From positions 1 through 48,375 of the forward strand of contig PKSX01000248.1 of the NCBI GenBank assembly GCA_002869435.1: 48,375 nucleotides of DNA. Direction: 5' to 3'. The DNA comes from Marinilabiliales bacterium (GTDB lineage: Bacteria; Bacteroidota; Bacteroidia; Bacteroidales; DTU049). Shown here one piece after another: positions 8,967 through 16,697 of the stretch. The first letter of the stretch is position 1; each line of letters starts with the position of its first letter. The position numbers and the translations under genes are program-made. The notes under the pieces were generated by a model. The model was not told the DNA's origin and ran no database searches. It saw nothing but the letters and a program-made list of their open reading frames with translations.

Positions 8967-9767
8967 TTATTTTTTTACTAATTCACCATCTACCTTAATA
9001 TCACCAAGAGGATAATGAGGCAGCATGTTTTGTTCGAGCCATTCGTTTGCTTTAACTGCAGGAAGTTTCCATCCTGAGTTACAGTTTGAAACGATTTCCA
9101 CAAATGAAACACCCTTTTTCAGGTTTTGATTTTCAAATGCTTTGCGGATGGCTTTTTTGGCTTTGCGCACATTACCCGGCGTGTGAACCGCTACGCGTGT
9201 AACGTAATGAACACCCGGTAAAGTGGCAACGATATTGGTTATCTGCAGCGGATTTCCCATGGAGGCGAGTTCACGTCCGTAGGGAGAGGTGCTGGTTTTC
9301 ATACCTTCAAGTGTAGTAGGGGCCATCTGACCACCGGTCATACCATAAATTCCGTTATTTACGAAAAAGATGGCAATGTTTTCACCACGGTTACAGGCAT
9401 GAATGGTTTCTGCTGTTCCAATAGCAGCAAGGTCACCGTCACCCTGATAAGTAAATACATATTTATTGGGCCACAAGCGTTTGATGGCCGTTGCCAGAGC
9501 AGGAGCGCGTCCGTGAGCAGCCTGCTGCATATCGATATTGAGAAACTCGTATGCAAGTACTGAGCATCCTACCGGTGCAACACCAATAGTGTCAGCCTGT
9601 GCATCAAGCTCTTCAACGGTTTCTGCGATAAGACGGTGGGCGGTTCCGTGACCACAACCGGGGCAGTATGACAGTTGCTTGTCTGTCATTACCGGGGTTT
9701 TTCTGTAAACCAGATTTTCTTCCTGGATCAATTCTTCTTTCCAAATATCAAGTGTTACTTCTGACAT
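8967..9767 (-). CDS. korB: 2-oxoacid:ferredoxin oxidoreductase, beta (TPP-binding) subunit
   Basis: 266 residues. It carries the CPGCGHG motif (Cys35, Cys38) and the thiamine-diphosphate/Mg site GDGDLAAIG (109-117) with the downstream NNGIYGMTGGQ motif. It forms the active site with the alpha subunit for oxidative decarboxylation of a 2-oxoacid to acyl-CoA with reduction of ferredoxin. It lies four bases after the alpha gene, so coupling is tight. Both 2-oxoglutarate-type (KorB) and 2-ketoisovalerate-type (VorA) enzymes share these motifs, so the symbol is provisional. Confidence 0.94.
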   Translation of the reverse strand: MSEVTLDIWKEELIQEENLVYRKTPVMTDKQLSYCPGCGHGTAHRLIAETVEELDAQADTIGVAPVGCSVLAYEFLNIDMQQAAHGRAPALATAIKRLWPNKYVFTYQGDGDLAAIGTAETIHACNRGENIAIFFVNNGIYGMTGGQMAPTTLEGMKTSTSPYGRELASMGNPLQITNIVATLPGVHYVTRVAVHTPGNVRKAKKAIRKAFENQNLKKGVSFVEIVSNCNSGWKLPAVKANEWLEQNMLPHYPLGDIKVDGELVKK

Positions 9768-9771
9768 AGTG

Positions 9772-10851
9772 TTACCCTCCGATAATTTGAGTTTTTACTG
9801 CTTCCAGTACGTCAGTCGGGGTGTGAATGATACCACCAACATGTCCGTAATGGTCTACCTTACATTTGCCTTCTACTGCCAGTTTAATGTCTTCAACCAT
9901 TTGGCCGAGACTCATCTCCACAGAAAGCATTCCTTTAACCTGTCCTGCAAGACGATTTAGTTCTGCATTAGGGAACGGGAAAAGTGTAATCGGGCGCAGG
10001 AGGCCAAGTTTTATACCTTCTGCACGTGCCAGATCAATGGCTTTTTGTGCAATACGGGCACTGGAACCATATGCTACCAGCAAATATTCTGCATCGTCAG
10101 TCATGATATTTTCAAACATAACTTCAGATTGCATTTTTTCATATTTCTCCTTCAGATGAAATACGTGTTGTTCCTGCTTGGCAGAATCGAGGTCGAGAGA
10201 GGTAATGATGTTTCTCTCACGGTCTGGAGTCTTACCCGTGGTTGCCCATGGATATTTTGCTTTGATTTCTTCATCAGTAAGACGAGGAACGTGGTCGAAT
10301 AGCTCTACTTTTTCCATCATCTGGCCAATTACACCATCTGTGAGAATCAAGGCCGGATTTCTGTATTTAAATGCCAGGTCGAAACCGATTTTTACAAAGT
10401 CCGACATTTCCTGTACGCTGGAAGGCGCCAGAACGATCATGCGGTAATCGCCGTGACCGCCGCCTTTTACAGACTGAAAATAATCGCACTGTGAAGGCTG
10501 AATGGTTCCCAATCCGGGGCCACCGCGAACAACATTAACCACTAGACACGGTAGTTCTGCACCGGCCATATAGGAAAGACCTTCTGCCATAAGACTTATA
10601 CCGGGGCTCGATGATGAAGTCATCACCTTTTTACCGGCACCGGATCCACCATAAAGCATATTGATGGAAGCTACTTCGCTTTCTGCCTGTAATACCACCA
10701 TACCTGTTGTTTCTTCGGGTCTGGTGAGCATTAAATATTCTATTACTTCTGACTGGGGGGTAATGGGATAACCGAAATACCCGTCGCAACCCGCGCGAAC
10801 AGCGGCTTCGGCCACAGCCTCATTCCCTTTCATTAATCTTAATTCACCCAT
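9772..10851 (-). CDS. korA: 2-oxoacid:ferredoxin oxidoreductase, alpha subunit (KorA/VorB type)
   Basis: 359 residues. It contains the pyrimidine-binding domain signature FGYPITPQSEVIEY near residue 26, GAGKKVMTSSSSPGISLM near 70, and the C-terminal transketolase-like domain with LLRPITLFPFP near 300. The gamma domain is not fused, unlike the roughly 600-residue KorA of many aerobic Bacteroidota. The separate four-subunit form is typical of anaerobes. The gene lies 12 bases after the ferredoxin gene in the order ferredoxin-alpha-beta-gamma. The substrate is undetermined; many annotators would call this VorB. Confidence 0.93.
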   Translation of the reverse strand: MGELRLMKGNEAVAEAAVRAGCDGYFGYPITPQSEVIEYLMLTRPEETTGMVVLQAESEVASINMLYGGSGAGKKVMTSSSSPGISLMAEGLSYMAGAELPCLVVNVVRGGPGLGTIQPSQCDYFQSVKGGGHGDYRMIVLAPSSVQEMSDFVKIGFDLAFKYRNPALILTDGVIGQMMEKVELFDHVPRLTDEEIKAKYPWATTGKTPDRERNIITSLDLDSAKQEQHVFHLKEKYEKMQSEVMFENIMTDDAEYLLVAYGSSARIAQKAIDLARAEGIKLGLLRPITLFPFPNAELNRLAGQVKGMLSVEMSLGQMVEDIKLAVEGKCKVDHYGHVGGIIHTPTDVLEAVKTQIIGG

Positions 10852-10863
10852 TATCTGATTTCT

Positions 10864-11091
10864 TTAGTTTTCAACTTTTTTTCTGTACACGGTAATTACA
10901 CCGTCAGGACATACAATTGCGCAGTTCATACAGCCTGTGCAGGTGTCCTGATACGGTTCAGCAAAGAAATACCCTTTAACATTCACGGAATCTGCCATTC
11001 TCAATGTCTGAGTCGGACAAGCGGTTATGCATACCTCGCACCCTTTGCACCTGTCTTTATCAATGACGACCGCTCCTTTAACTTTAGCCAT
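10864..11091 (-). CDS. korD: 2-oxoacid:ferredoxin oxidoreductase, 2x[4Fe-4S] ferredoxin subunit
   Basis: 75 residues with two complete CxxCxxCxxxCP cluster motifs: Cys15/18/21/25 and Cys51/54/57/61. It is the electron-transfer subunit of the complex encoded by the three following genes and is the first gene of the operon. The upstream region has a weak -7-like TAACTTCG on the minus strand at about 11123-11130, with TTTG 17 bases farther upstream. I consider that a candidate promoter only. Confidence 0.94.
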   Translation of the reverse strand: MAKVKGAVVIDKDRCKGCEVCITACPTQTLRMADSVNVKGYFFAEPYQDTCTGCMNCAIVCPDGVITVYRKKVEN

Positions 11092-11260
11092 ATCTCGTCG
11101 TTTTTTTAGTTATGATTCGTGGCGAAGTTATAAATTTTTCTAATATCCAAACGTAATTTAATACCATAATTAATAACACTAAAATATCTTGCTTATGGTA
11201 TATTTATGATAATTAGCAATAAGCGCAATTTTTTAACGGATATTATCGTAATTTTACAAC

Positions 11261-12439
11261 ATGAAGGATTTGGAAAAATTATCGTTTGAAAATACAAAAA
11301 CAGCATTTCAAATACTGGACGATAAGGAGTTAAAGAAAGCGAAACGCCTGTTTAAAATGGTGGCATCGCGCTTTTTACTCAAGATGGGAAAGATCTTTCT
11401 GCCATTGGCTTTGGCTACACGTTTACCGGTGAGCTGGGCTGTGAAGGGTATTTACAATTATTTTGTGGCCGGCGAAACCATTAAATCGGCAGATAGACTT
11501 GCCCAAAAGCTAAGCATTTATAATGTGAAGAGCATTCCCGATTACAGCGTGGAAGGGAAGGGTAGTGAGGAGTCGTTTCTGAACGTAAAAAATGAACTGC
11601 TCTACGCTATAGAACTAATTGCTGCAAGCAAGGATATGCCTTTTGCCGTTTTCAAACCCAGTGGAATGGCTCCTTTTTCTGTGCTGGAGAAAGTTTCTGC
11701 CGGAATTGAACTGAATACTGAAGAAGAAACATCTTATGAAGGAATCAGAGAAAAATGGGATGTCGTTTTTGCTGCAGGTGCTGCTAAAAATGTTCCTGTT
11801 TTAGTCGATGCCGAAGAATCCTGGATACAAAAAGCTCTTGATGATCTGCTGATGGAGTTTTCGCTGAAATATAATACAGAAACTCCAATTGTGTGGAATA
11901 CTTTTCAAATGTATCGACACGATCGTTTGGAGCTATTAAGAAAACAAATAGAATTTGCCCGCGAAAAAGGTATTAAGCTGGGTTATAAATTTGTGCGGGG
12001 TGCCTATTGGGAGAAAGAAAATAAATATGCAGCCGGAAAAGGAATTATTTCCGCAGTGTATCAGAAAAAAGAAGAGACTGATGCTGCGTATGATGAAGCC
12101 ATGAAGATTTGTTTCGAAAACCGCGATATCGTTCATTTTATGAATGCCAGTCATAATGAGGAAAGCAATTATTATCTGGCAGAAATGATGCTAAGTCACA
12201 AAATAGATACGGCTGATCCCGGAATCTGGTTTGCACAATTGCTTGGAATGAGCAATCATATAACATTTAATCTGGCTGAACAATGTTTCAATGTAGCCAA
12301 ATATGTTCCGTATGCGCCTTTAAGAAAAGTAATGCCATATCTTTTACGCCGTGCCGAAGAAAATTCATCCATGCGGGGACAAACGGGCAGGGAGCTGGCT
12401 TTGATTGAGAAGGAGATGGATAGACGAAAAACAATTTAG
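11261..12439 (+). CDS. Proline dehydrogenase (FAD-dependent)
   Basis: 392 residues, a single-function PRODH rather than the long bifunctional PutA. It oxidises L-proline to pyrroline-5-carboxylate. Recognised from the barrel motifs FKPSGMAPF (about 136), WNTFQMYRHDRL (about 215), KFVRGAYWEKEN (about 244), FMNASHNEESNYY and the terminal YLLRRAEENSSMRGQTGRE, which carries the substrate-binding arginines. The start codon is preceded by CAAC and a TAATTTTA box only four bases away. It converges with the lipoprotein gene, leaving three bases between stop codons. No P5C dehydrogenase gene is adjacent. Confidence 0.93.
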   Translation: MKDLEKLSFENTKTAFQILDDKELKKAKRLFKMVASRFLLKMGKIFLPLALATRLPVSWAVKGIYNYFVAGETIKSADRLAQKLSIYNVKSIPDYSVEGKGSEESFLNVKNELLYAIELIAASKDMPFAVFKPSGMAPFSVLEKVSAGIELNTEEETSYEGIREKWDVVFAAGAAKNVPVLVDAEESWIQKALDDLLMEFSLKYNTETPIVWNTFQMYRHDRLELLRKQIEFAREKGIKLGYKFVRGAYWEKENKYAAGKGIISAVYQKKEETDAAYDEAMKICFENRDIVHFMNASHNEESNYYLAEMMLSHKIDTADPGIWFAQLLGMSNHITFNLAEQCFNVAKYVPYAPLRKVMPYLLRRAEENSSMRGQTGRELALIEKEMDRRKTI

Positions 12440-12442
12440 TGT

Positions 12443-13258
12443 TTACTCAGGCTGCAAACTTTTCACAATTTCATCAATCTCATCTTCGGTAAAATTGCCG
12501 CTGATGGTAGCTTTACCTCCATCAACTGGTCCCATAACAATAGGCATAGCAATGATAAATTTGTCAACAACAATTGCAATGGGATATCCAATGTATTCTT
12601 CTGTAAGAATGTAGAAGTTTTGAGAGCCTTCTTCTGTGAAAGTGATGCTTATTTCCGGCACATCCATATTGTTATATGTCTTTTTCACTTCTAATATGTC
12701 AGACATACTAACGGATGGTTCAGCTTTAAATTCCAATTCACTCATGTCATAACCTTCATAATAGTTTCCAACTTCATAAAATCCATTTTCTCTGTCAATT
12801 GGAAACGGTAAATTGGTTTCATCTGATTCAATATAAGAGTTGGACATATTAATCACGTAATCAATGGCTACTTCAAGGTCTTCAAATTTCAATTCAATTT
12901 CATCGAATAGTTTATCTGATACAAAAATCTTGTCATAAGCGTCCGTCTGAATAAATTCATACAAATCATTTATATCATTATCTGAAAAAACTTCAGTGAA
13001 CGCATCAGATATTCTGTTATATACTTCTTCATCAGATAGCATTTCTTCAATTTCATTGATTTTTTGACTGTCTTCTGCAGTAGTTGCATATTCCAGTGAT
13101 ATTGCCATGAATGAATAGTTCTCCTGTTGGGCTTGAACCAAATTCATTTTTTCGATGATTACTCTTGTTTTTTCCTCCCTTGATAGTTTGCAACTACTTA
13201 TTGATAAGCTCAAAAGTAACATCAGGAACGAAATACAGGTGATTTTTTTGATTCTCAT
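12443..13258 (-). CDS. Lipoprotein with DUF2059-like helices and a SecD P1-head-like domain
   Basis: 271 residues. The signal sequence ends in a lipobox (LSISSC, Cys23). Residues about 25-110 are helical and resemble DUF2059 (MLSDEEVYNRI, DLYEFIQTDAYDKIF). Residues about 185-271 match the P1-head pattern of SecD/SecDF: a GSQNFYILTEEYIGYPIAIVVD segment, then AMPIVMGPVDGGKATISGNFTEDEIDEIV, which parallels the GKPLAIVLDG...ISAPVI...GGQAQISGNFT pattern of SecD. No SecD transmembrane segments are present. It is the last gene of the minus-strand operon, 11 bases after queD. The function is unknown; a periplasm-facing, envelope-associated binding role is an inference. Confidence 0.8.
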   Translation of the reverse strand: MRIKKITCISFLMLLLSLSISSCKLSREEKTRVIIEKMNLVQAQQENYSFMAISLEYATTAEDSQKINEIEEMLSDEEVYNRISDAFTEVFSDNDINDLYEFIQTDAYDKIFVSDKLFDEIELKFEDLEVAIDYVINMSNSYIESDETNLPFPIDRENGFYEVGNYYEGYDMSELEFKAEPSVSMSDILEVKKTYNNMDVPEISITFTEEGSQNFYILTEEYIGYPIAIVVDKFIIAMPIVMGPVDGGKATISGNFTEDEIDEIVKSLQPE

Positions 13259-13269
13259 AATGGTGATAT

Positions 13270-13707
13270 TTAATTATCCTCCGCAAACCACTCTGCAAAG
13301 GAAGTAGCGGTTTCATGCAGTTTCAAAGAAAAAAGTTTTAAACTCTTCGGCAGTTCTTTTTGCAGCATTTTGGCAAAGTGCTCCAGCATTTTCTCACTGG
13401 TGGGCTGAAAGGGCAGAATTATGGTGTGCAAGTCAGTGTCTTCCAGTTTGGCAATTAACTCGCTTTTCTCAGGCAGAACCAACGCATGGTCGTATTGGTC
13501 AACAATAAGCTTGTTTACGATTTTTTTAAGGTCGCCATAGTCTATCACCATTCCGTTTTTGGGAGATTTATCATCTTCAATAGGTTCGCCAATTACGGTA
13601 ACCACCAGCTTAAATGAGTGCCCGTGAATGTGCCGGCATTTGCCATCGTAGTCTTTGAGGGCATGGGCCATTTCAAACGAGAACTCTTTGCTTAAACGTA
13701 TTTTCAT
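13270..13707 (-). CDS. queD: 6-carboxytetrahydropterin synthase (QueD/PTPS family)
   Basis: 145 residues. The zinc ligands His15, His28 and His30 (FEMAHAL, then CRHIHGHS) and the catalytic Cys24 are all in place. The later motifs GMVIDYGDLKK, DHALVL and PTSEKMLEHFA are also typical. The enzyme converts 7,8-dihydroneopterin triphosphate to 6-carboxytetrahydropterin in queuosine/7-deazaguanine synthesis. queE and queC are not in the window. It starts two bases after the stop of the MntP-like gene, within the CPBP-msrC-MntP-like-queD-lipoprotein operon. Confidence 0.93.
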   Translation of the reverse strand: MKIRLSKEFSFEMAHALKDYDGKCRHIHGHSFKLVVTVIGEPIEDDKSPKNGMVIDYGDLKKIVNKLIVDQYDHALVLPEKSELIAKLEDTDLHTIILPFQPTSEKMLEHFAKMLQKELPKSLKLFSLKLHETATSFAEWFAEDN

Positions 13708-13709
13708 GA

Positions 13710-14273
13710 CTATGCTTCAAAAATGAAAATGTATAATAATGTCGATAATGCTGCCAGGATGTACACAATGGAGGCAAAATGTATAAAAACCCTTATGTTT
13801 TTAATGGCATTGGGTCGGTTCCCGGCCACAAAACCAAACCACATAAAAATAAATGCGGTGCCTCCGCTAATGGCCAGTGCTATCCATTTATCGGGTTGCA
13901 GAAAACCGGTGCCGCTGTATGCAAGAAAAGCTTCAAATGAAGTGGCAAATGCAAAAGGAATGACAATTTTCGGGGTTTTAATATCGAAAAGTGCATCGGC
14001 AAGTTTGCTTCTGCGGGTATTGAAATACGCTTTAAAACTCAGTACCAACAGAATAATAATTGTTGCAATGGCCGGCATAAAAAACATGGTGTCTTTGATG
14101 GCTGCAGTAAAAATGAGTGCCAGATAGGTCATTCCTGCAACAAAAACAGCAAACAAAAGACTAATGAAAAATGCTGTGCTTTTTGCTGCCTTTTTTAAAA
14201 GCAATGCATGTCGGTAAGAGATAGATATGAGCAGAAACCCGAAGGCAATTGCTGCTAAAATATGTGTAATCAT
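13710..14273 (-). CDS. Polytopic membrane protein resembling a degenerate MntP manganese exporter
   Basis: 187 residues with about six predicted membrane segments. The second half aligns by eye with MntP (DUF204): FAFATSFEAFLAYSGTGFLQ parallels the [20 protein letters not shown] block, followed by a similar small-residue helix with FGFVAGN and a terminal helix. The conserved acidic residue of that block is Glu rather than Asp. The first-half counterpart (FGMSMDAFA in MntP) reads FGFLLISIS and lacks the acid. It overlaps msrC by four bases (ATGA). Either a divergent transporter or a protein that has lost metal transport; the assignment is an inference. Confidence 0.6.
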   Translation of the reverse strand: MITHILAAIAFGFLLISISYRHALLLKKAAKSTAFFISLLFAVFVAGMTYLALIFTAAIKDTMFFMPAIATIIILLVLSFKAYFNTRRSKLADALFDIKTPKIVIPFAFATSFEAFLAYSGTGFLQPDKWIALAISGGTAFIFMWFGFVAGNRPNAIKNIRVFIHFASIVYILAALSTLLYIFIFEA

Positions 14274-14731
14274 AATTGAATGGGTTCAATGAGTGAAATA
14301 ATTTTTTCGAGCCATTCCACATCGGTTTTGTCGAAGACGTCTTTTTTGTCGCTATCGATATCGAGTACGGCAACGGCTATGCCTTCTGCATTGCGCACCG
14401 GAATCACAACTTCGCTTTGTGAACGGCTGTCGCAGGCAATATGCCCTGGAAATGCATGTACATCAGGAACAAGTATGCTCTTATTTTGATTGATACCTGC
14501 CCAGCAAACACCTTTATCCTTTTCAAGAATCTGGCAGGCTACGGGTCCCTGATAAGGCCCGACTTTAAGTTCATCATTATCCACAAAATAGAATCCACAC
14601 CAGAAAAAGTACTCCATTTTATGGTATAATACCGAGGAAATGGTGGCCATGGCTGATATGGAGTGCTTCCCTTTTGGGATCAGCTCGCTGATCTGCTTGT
14701 GCAGGCGTTCGTATCTTCCGTTTTTATTCAT
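14270..14731 (-). CDS. msrC: GAF-domain free methionine-(R)-sulfoxide reductase
   Basis: 153 residues forming a single GAF domain. The three redox cysteines are at 66 (GPVACQI), 76 (GKGVCW-type, here DKGVCW) and 100 (HIACDS). The spacing of 10 and 24 residues equals that of E. coli MsrC (Cys84/94/118 from memory). The WCGFYFVD motif near residue 45 is also typical. The enzyme reduces free Met-R-sulfoxide using thioredoxin. It overlaps the CPBP gene by eight bases and the MntP-like gene by four, so translation is probably coupled. Confidence 0.93.
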   Translation of the reverse strand: MNKNGRYERLHKQISELIPKGKHSISAMATISSVLYHKMEYFFWCGFYFVDNDELKVGPYQGPVACQILEKDKGVCWAGINQNKSILVPDVHAFPGHIACDSRSQSEVVIPVRNAEGIAVAVLDIDSDKKDVFDKTDVEWLEKIISLIEPIQL

Positions 14732-15641
14732 GTTTTCTCTTTTTATAGATATTGTGGAAAACTACAACTGATCCGCCGAGAAGAAGGAATGATATCAGAA
14801 GCAGCGGTATGTTTTCACTGAAACTGAACATTTCATCCGGGTGCAGATCTATCATTCCGTTAAAATGCATGTAATAGGCCACAACAGCCATTGCGTTATT
14901 TAAGAAATGAATCAGAATGGAGAGCCATAATCGGCCACTCTTCCAGAACACATACCCCAGTAATATACCTATAATAAATCGCGGAACAAACCCGTAAAAC
15001 TGCATGTGAATGGCACTAAAAAGAAAGCCGGAAATTACAATTGCAATCCATCCGCTATTTGTCCATCGCTGAACTTGTTTTTGTACTATTCCGCGAAAAA
15101 CCACTTCTTCTCCAATGGCCGGAATGATAGCCAGTAAAAAGATATTGAAGAGTAGTGCACCTCCGGTTGAAACATTCAGAAACATTTCAGTCAGGGCCAT
15201 AGCCTGATCTTCTGATGCTCTCATCCATTGTTCTGTTTCACTCATACTTTCAGGTAAAACCATTCCTGCATTCCATTCTGTGAGCAAAGCAATGAGGGGT
15301 TGCGCCACAACAGCCATTATTATGGCCATAAAAACCGCAGATCCTTTACCAAATTTTCGAAGAGTGAAATAATTCAGAATCTTTCCTCCTGTCAGTCGTC
15401 CGAAGATTATAGCGGGGAATATGAGCATGCCCAAATGGCTGAGAAGCTGCATATATTTTGCATAATCTCCATAAATACCGTTCTGGCTTCCCTCCATCAT
15501 TATGTCGAGAAAATCATTTCCCCACATGATCACTCCGCCAACCATTCCAAGCAGCGTGACAACAATAAATGTAACAATAGCCAATCCGATAAATACGATT
15601 AGTAAGATCGCCGGATGTTTATCTTTAAGCGGGATGTTCAT
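14724..15641 (-). CDS. CPBP family intramembrane glutamic protease
   Basis: 305 residues with about eight membrane segments. The signature residues of the CAAX-protease/bacteriocin-processing (ABI) family are intact: Glu178-Glu179 in IGEEVVFRG, His212 in FSAIHMQFYG, and His245/Asn249 in HFLNNAM. Family roles include prenyl-protein processing, bacteriocin self-immunity and signalling; none is indicated specifically here. It is the first gene of a five-gene minus-strand operon and shares a short divergent promoter region with dusB. Confidence 0.9.
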   Translation of the reverse strand: MNIPLKDKHPAILLIVFIGLAIVTFIVVTLLGMVGGVIMWGNDFLDIMMEGSQNGIYGDYAKYMQLLSHLGMLIFPAIIFGRLTGGKILNYFTLRKFGKGSAVFMAIIMAVVAQPLIALLTEWNAGMVLPESMSETEQWMRASEDQAMALTEMFLNVSTGGALLFNIFLLAIIPAIGEEVVFRGIVQKQVQRWTNSGWIAIVISGFLFSAIHMQFYGFVPRFIIGILLGYVFWKSGRLWLSILIHFLNNAMAVVAYYMHFNGMIDLHPDEMFSFSENIPLLLISFLLLGGSVVVFHNIYKKRKHE

Positions 15642-15651
15642 CGAACTATTG

Positions 15652-15659
15652 TATTTTTG
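15652..15659 (+). promoter_or_regulatory. -7 box for dusB
   Basis: TATTTTTG matches TAnnTTTG and lies 45 bases before the dusB ATG. It sits 11 bases from the divergent box of the CPBP operon, so the two promoters overlap face to face. Confidence 0.4.
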
Positions 15660-15670
15660 TATTCTGTTTA

Positions 15671-15678
15671 CAAATTTA
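15671..15678 (-). promoter_or_regulatory. -7 box for the CPBP operon
   Basis: The minus strand reads TAAATTTG (TAnnTTTG), ending 29 bases before the CPBP start codon. TTTTTGG occurs 16-17 bases upstream, closer than the usual 19-21 spacing. Confidence 0.4.
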
Positions 15679-15704
15679 CATTATTTCACTTTGCCAAAAA
15701 CAGA

Positions 15705-16685
15705 ATGATTAATCTTCCGGGTATAACCGACATAAAATTTCCTGTTTTTCTCGCACCAATGGAGGATGTGACCGATAAGGCTTTTCGTAAAATATGTCTT
15801 GAAATGGGGGCTGATCTGGCGGTTTCGGAGTTTATTGCATCGGAAGCACTGGTCCGCAACTCGGAGAAGAGTTTTTTAAAAATGGAAAAATCATATCCCG
15901 ATGAAACCCTGGTGGTGCAGATTTTTGGCAATAGCCCGGATGTGATGGCCGATGCGGCGCAAATGGTAGAAGAAAGCGGCGCAGCCATACTTGATCTGAA
16001 TTTCGGATGTCCGGTAAAGAAAATTGTAAACAAGGGCGGGGGAGCAGCTTTGCTTCGTGATTTACCACTTATGAAAGAAATTACCCGCAGGGTGGTGAAT
16101 GCCGTGAAAATTCCGGTTACTGCCAAAACACGTCTGGGCTGGACATCAGAAGATCTGGTGCATGAAGAAGTAGCGCTTAATCTGCAGGAAGTTGGAATTC
16201 AGGCACTAACTATGCACGGACGCACCCGTTCGCAACTGTATGCCGGTGAAGCCGATTGGGAGAAAATTGCAGAAATAAAGCAAAATCCTGATTTTCAAAT
16301 TCCGTTGATTGGTAACGGCGATATCAATTCTGCCGAAAAGGCTGTTGAGTGCTTCGAAAAATATTGGGTAGACGGAATAATGATCGGGCGTGCAGCCATT
16401 GGTGATCCATGGCTTTTTAAAAGAGTACGTGCAGTATTGAATGGTGAAAAATTTGATGAAGTTCCGTCAATTAAAGAGCGATCAAGAGTTTGTAAACAAC
16501 ATCTGATAGCCACCGGTGACTGGAAAAACGAATATATAGCTGTGCTGGAAATGCGAAAGTTTTACAGCGGTTACTTCAAAGGAATTCCCGGATTTAAACC
16601 CTTTAAAATCAAGCTCATGGAAGCCAATTCTTTTGAGGAGGTTTTTGCGGTTTTTGATGAGGTTGAGAACGAGTTAAATATGTAG
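15705..16685 (+). CDS. dusB: tRNA-dihydrouridine synthase (DusB type)
   Basis: 326 residues, an FMN-dependent TIM-barrel enzyme that reduces specific uridines in tRNA to dihydrouridine. Motifs: LAPMEDVTDKAFR (FMN site), LNFGCPVKKIVNKGGGAALL with catalytic Cys102, KTRLGW, LTMHGRTRSQLYAG, IGNGDI and MIGRAAIGDPWLF. A longer frame begins at 15615 but would start upstream of the promoter box and add residues not found in Dus proteins, so ATG 15705 is used. CapA-like gene follows after 12 bases and may be co-transcribed. Confidence 0.95.
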   Translation: MINLPGITDIKFPVFLAPMEDVTDKAFRKICLEMGADLAVSEFIASEALVRNSEKSFLKMEKSYPDETLVVQIFGNSPDVMADAAQMVEESGAAILDLNFGCPVKKIVNKGGGAALLRDLPLMKEITRRVVNAVKIPVTAKTRLGWTSEDLVHEEVALNLQEVGIQALTMHGRTRSQLYAGEADWEKIAEIKQNPDFQIPLIGNGDINSAEKAVECFEKYWVDGIMIGRAAIGDPWLFKRVRAVLNGEKFDEVPSIKERSRVCKQHLIATGDWKNEYIAVLEMRKFYSGYFKGIPGFKPFKIKLMEANSFEEVFAVFDEVENELNM

Positions 16686-16697
16686 AGGTATGGTACA

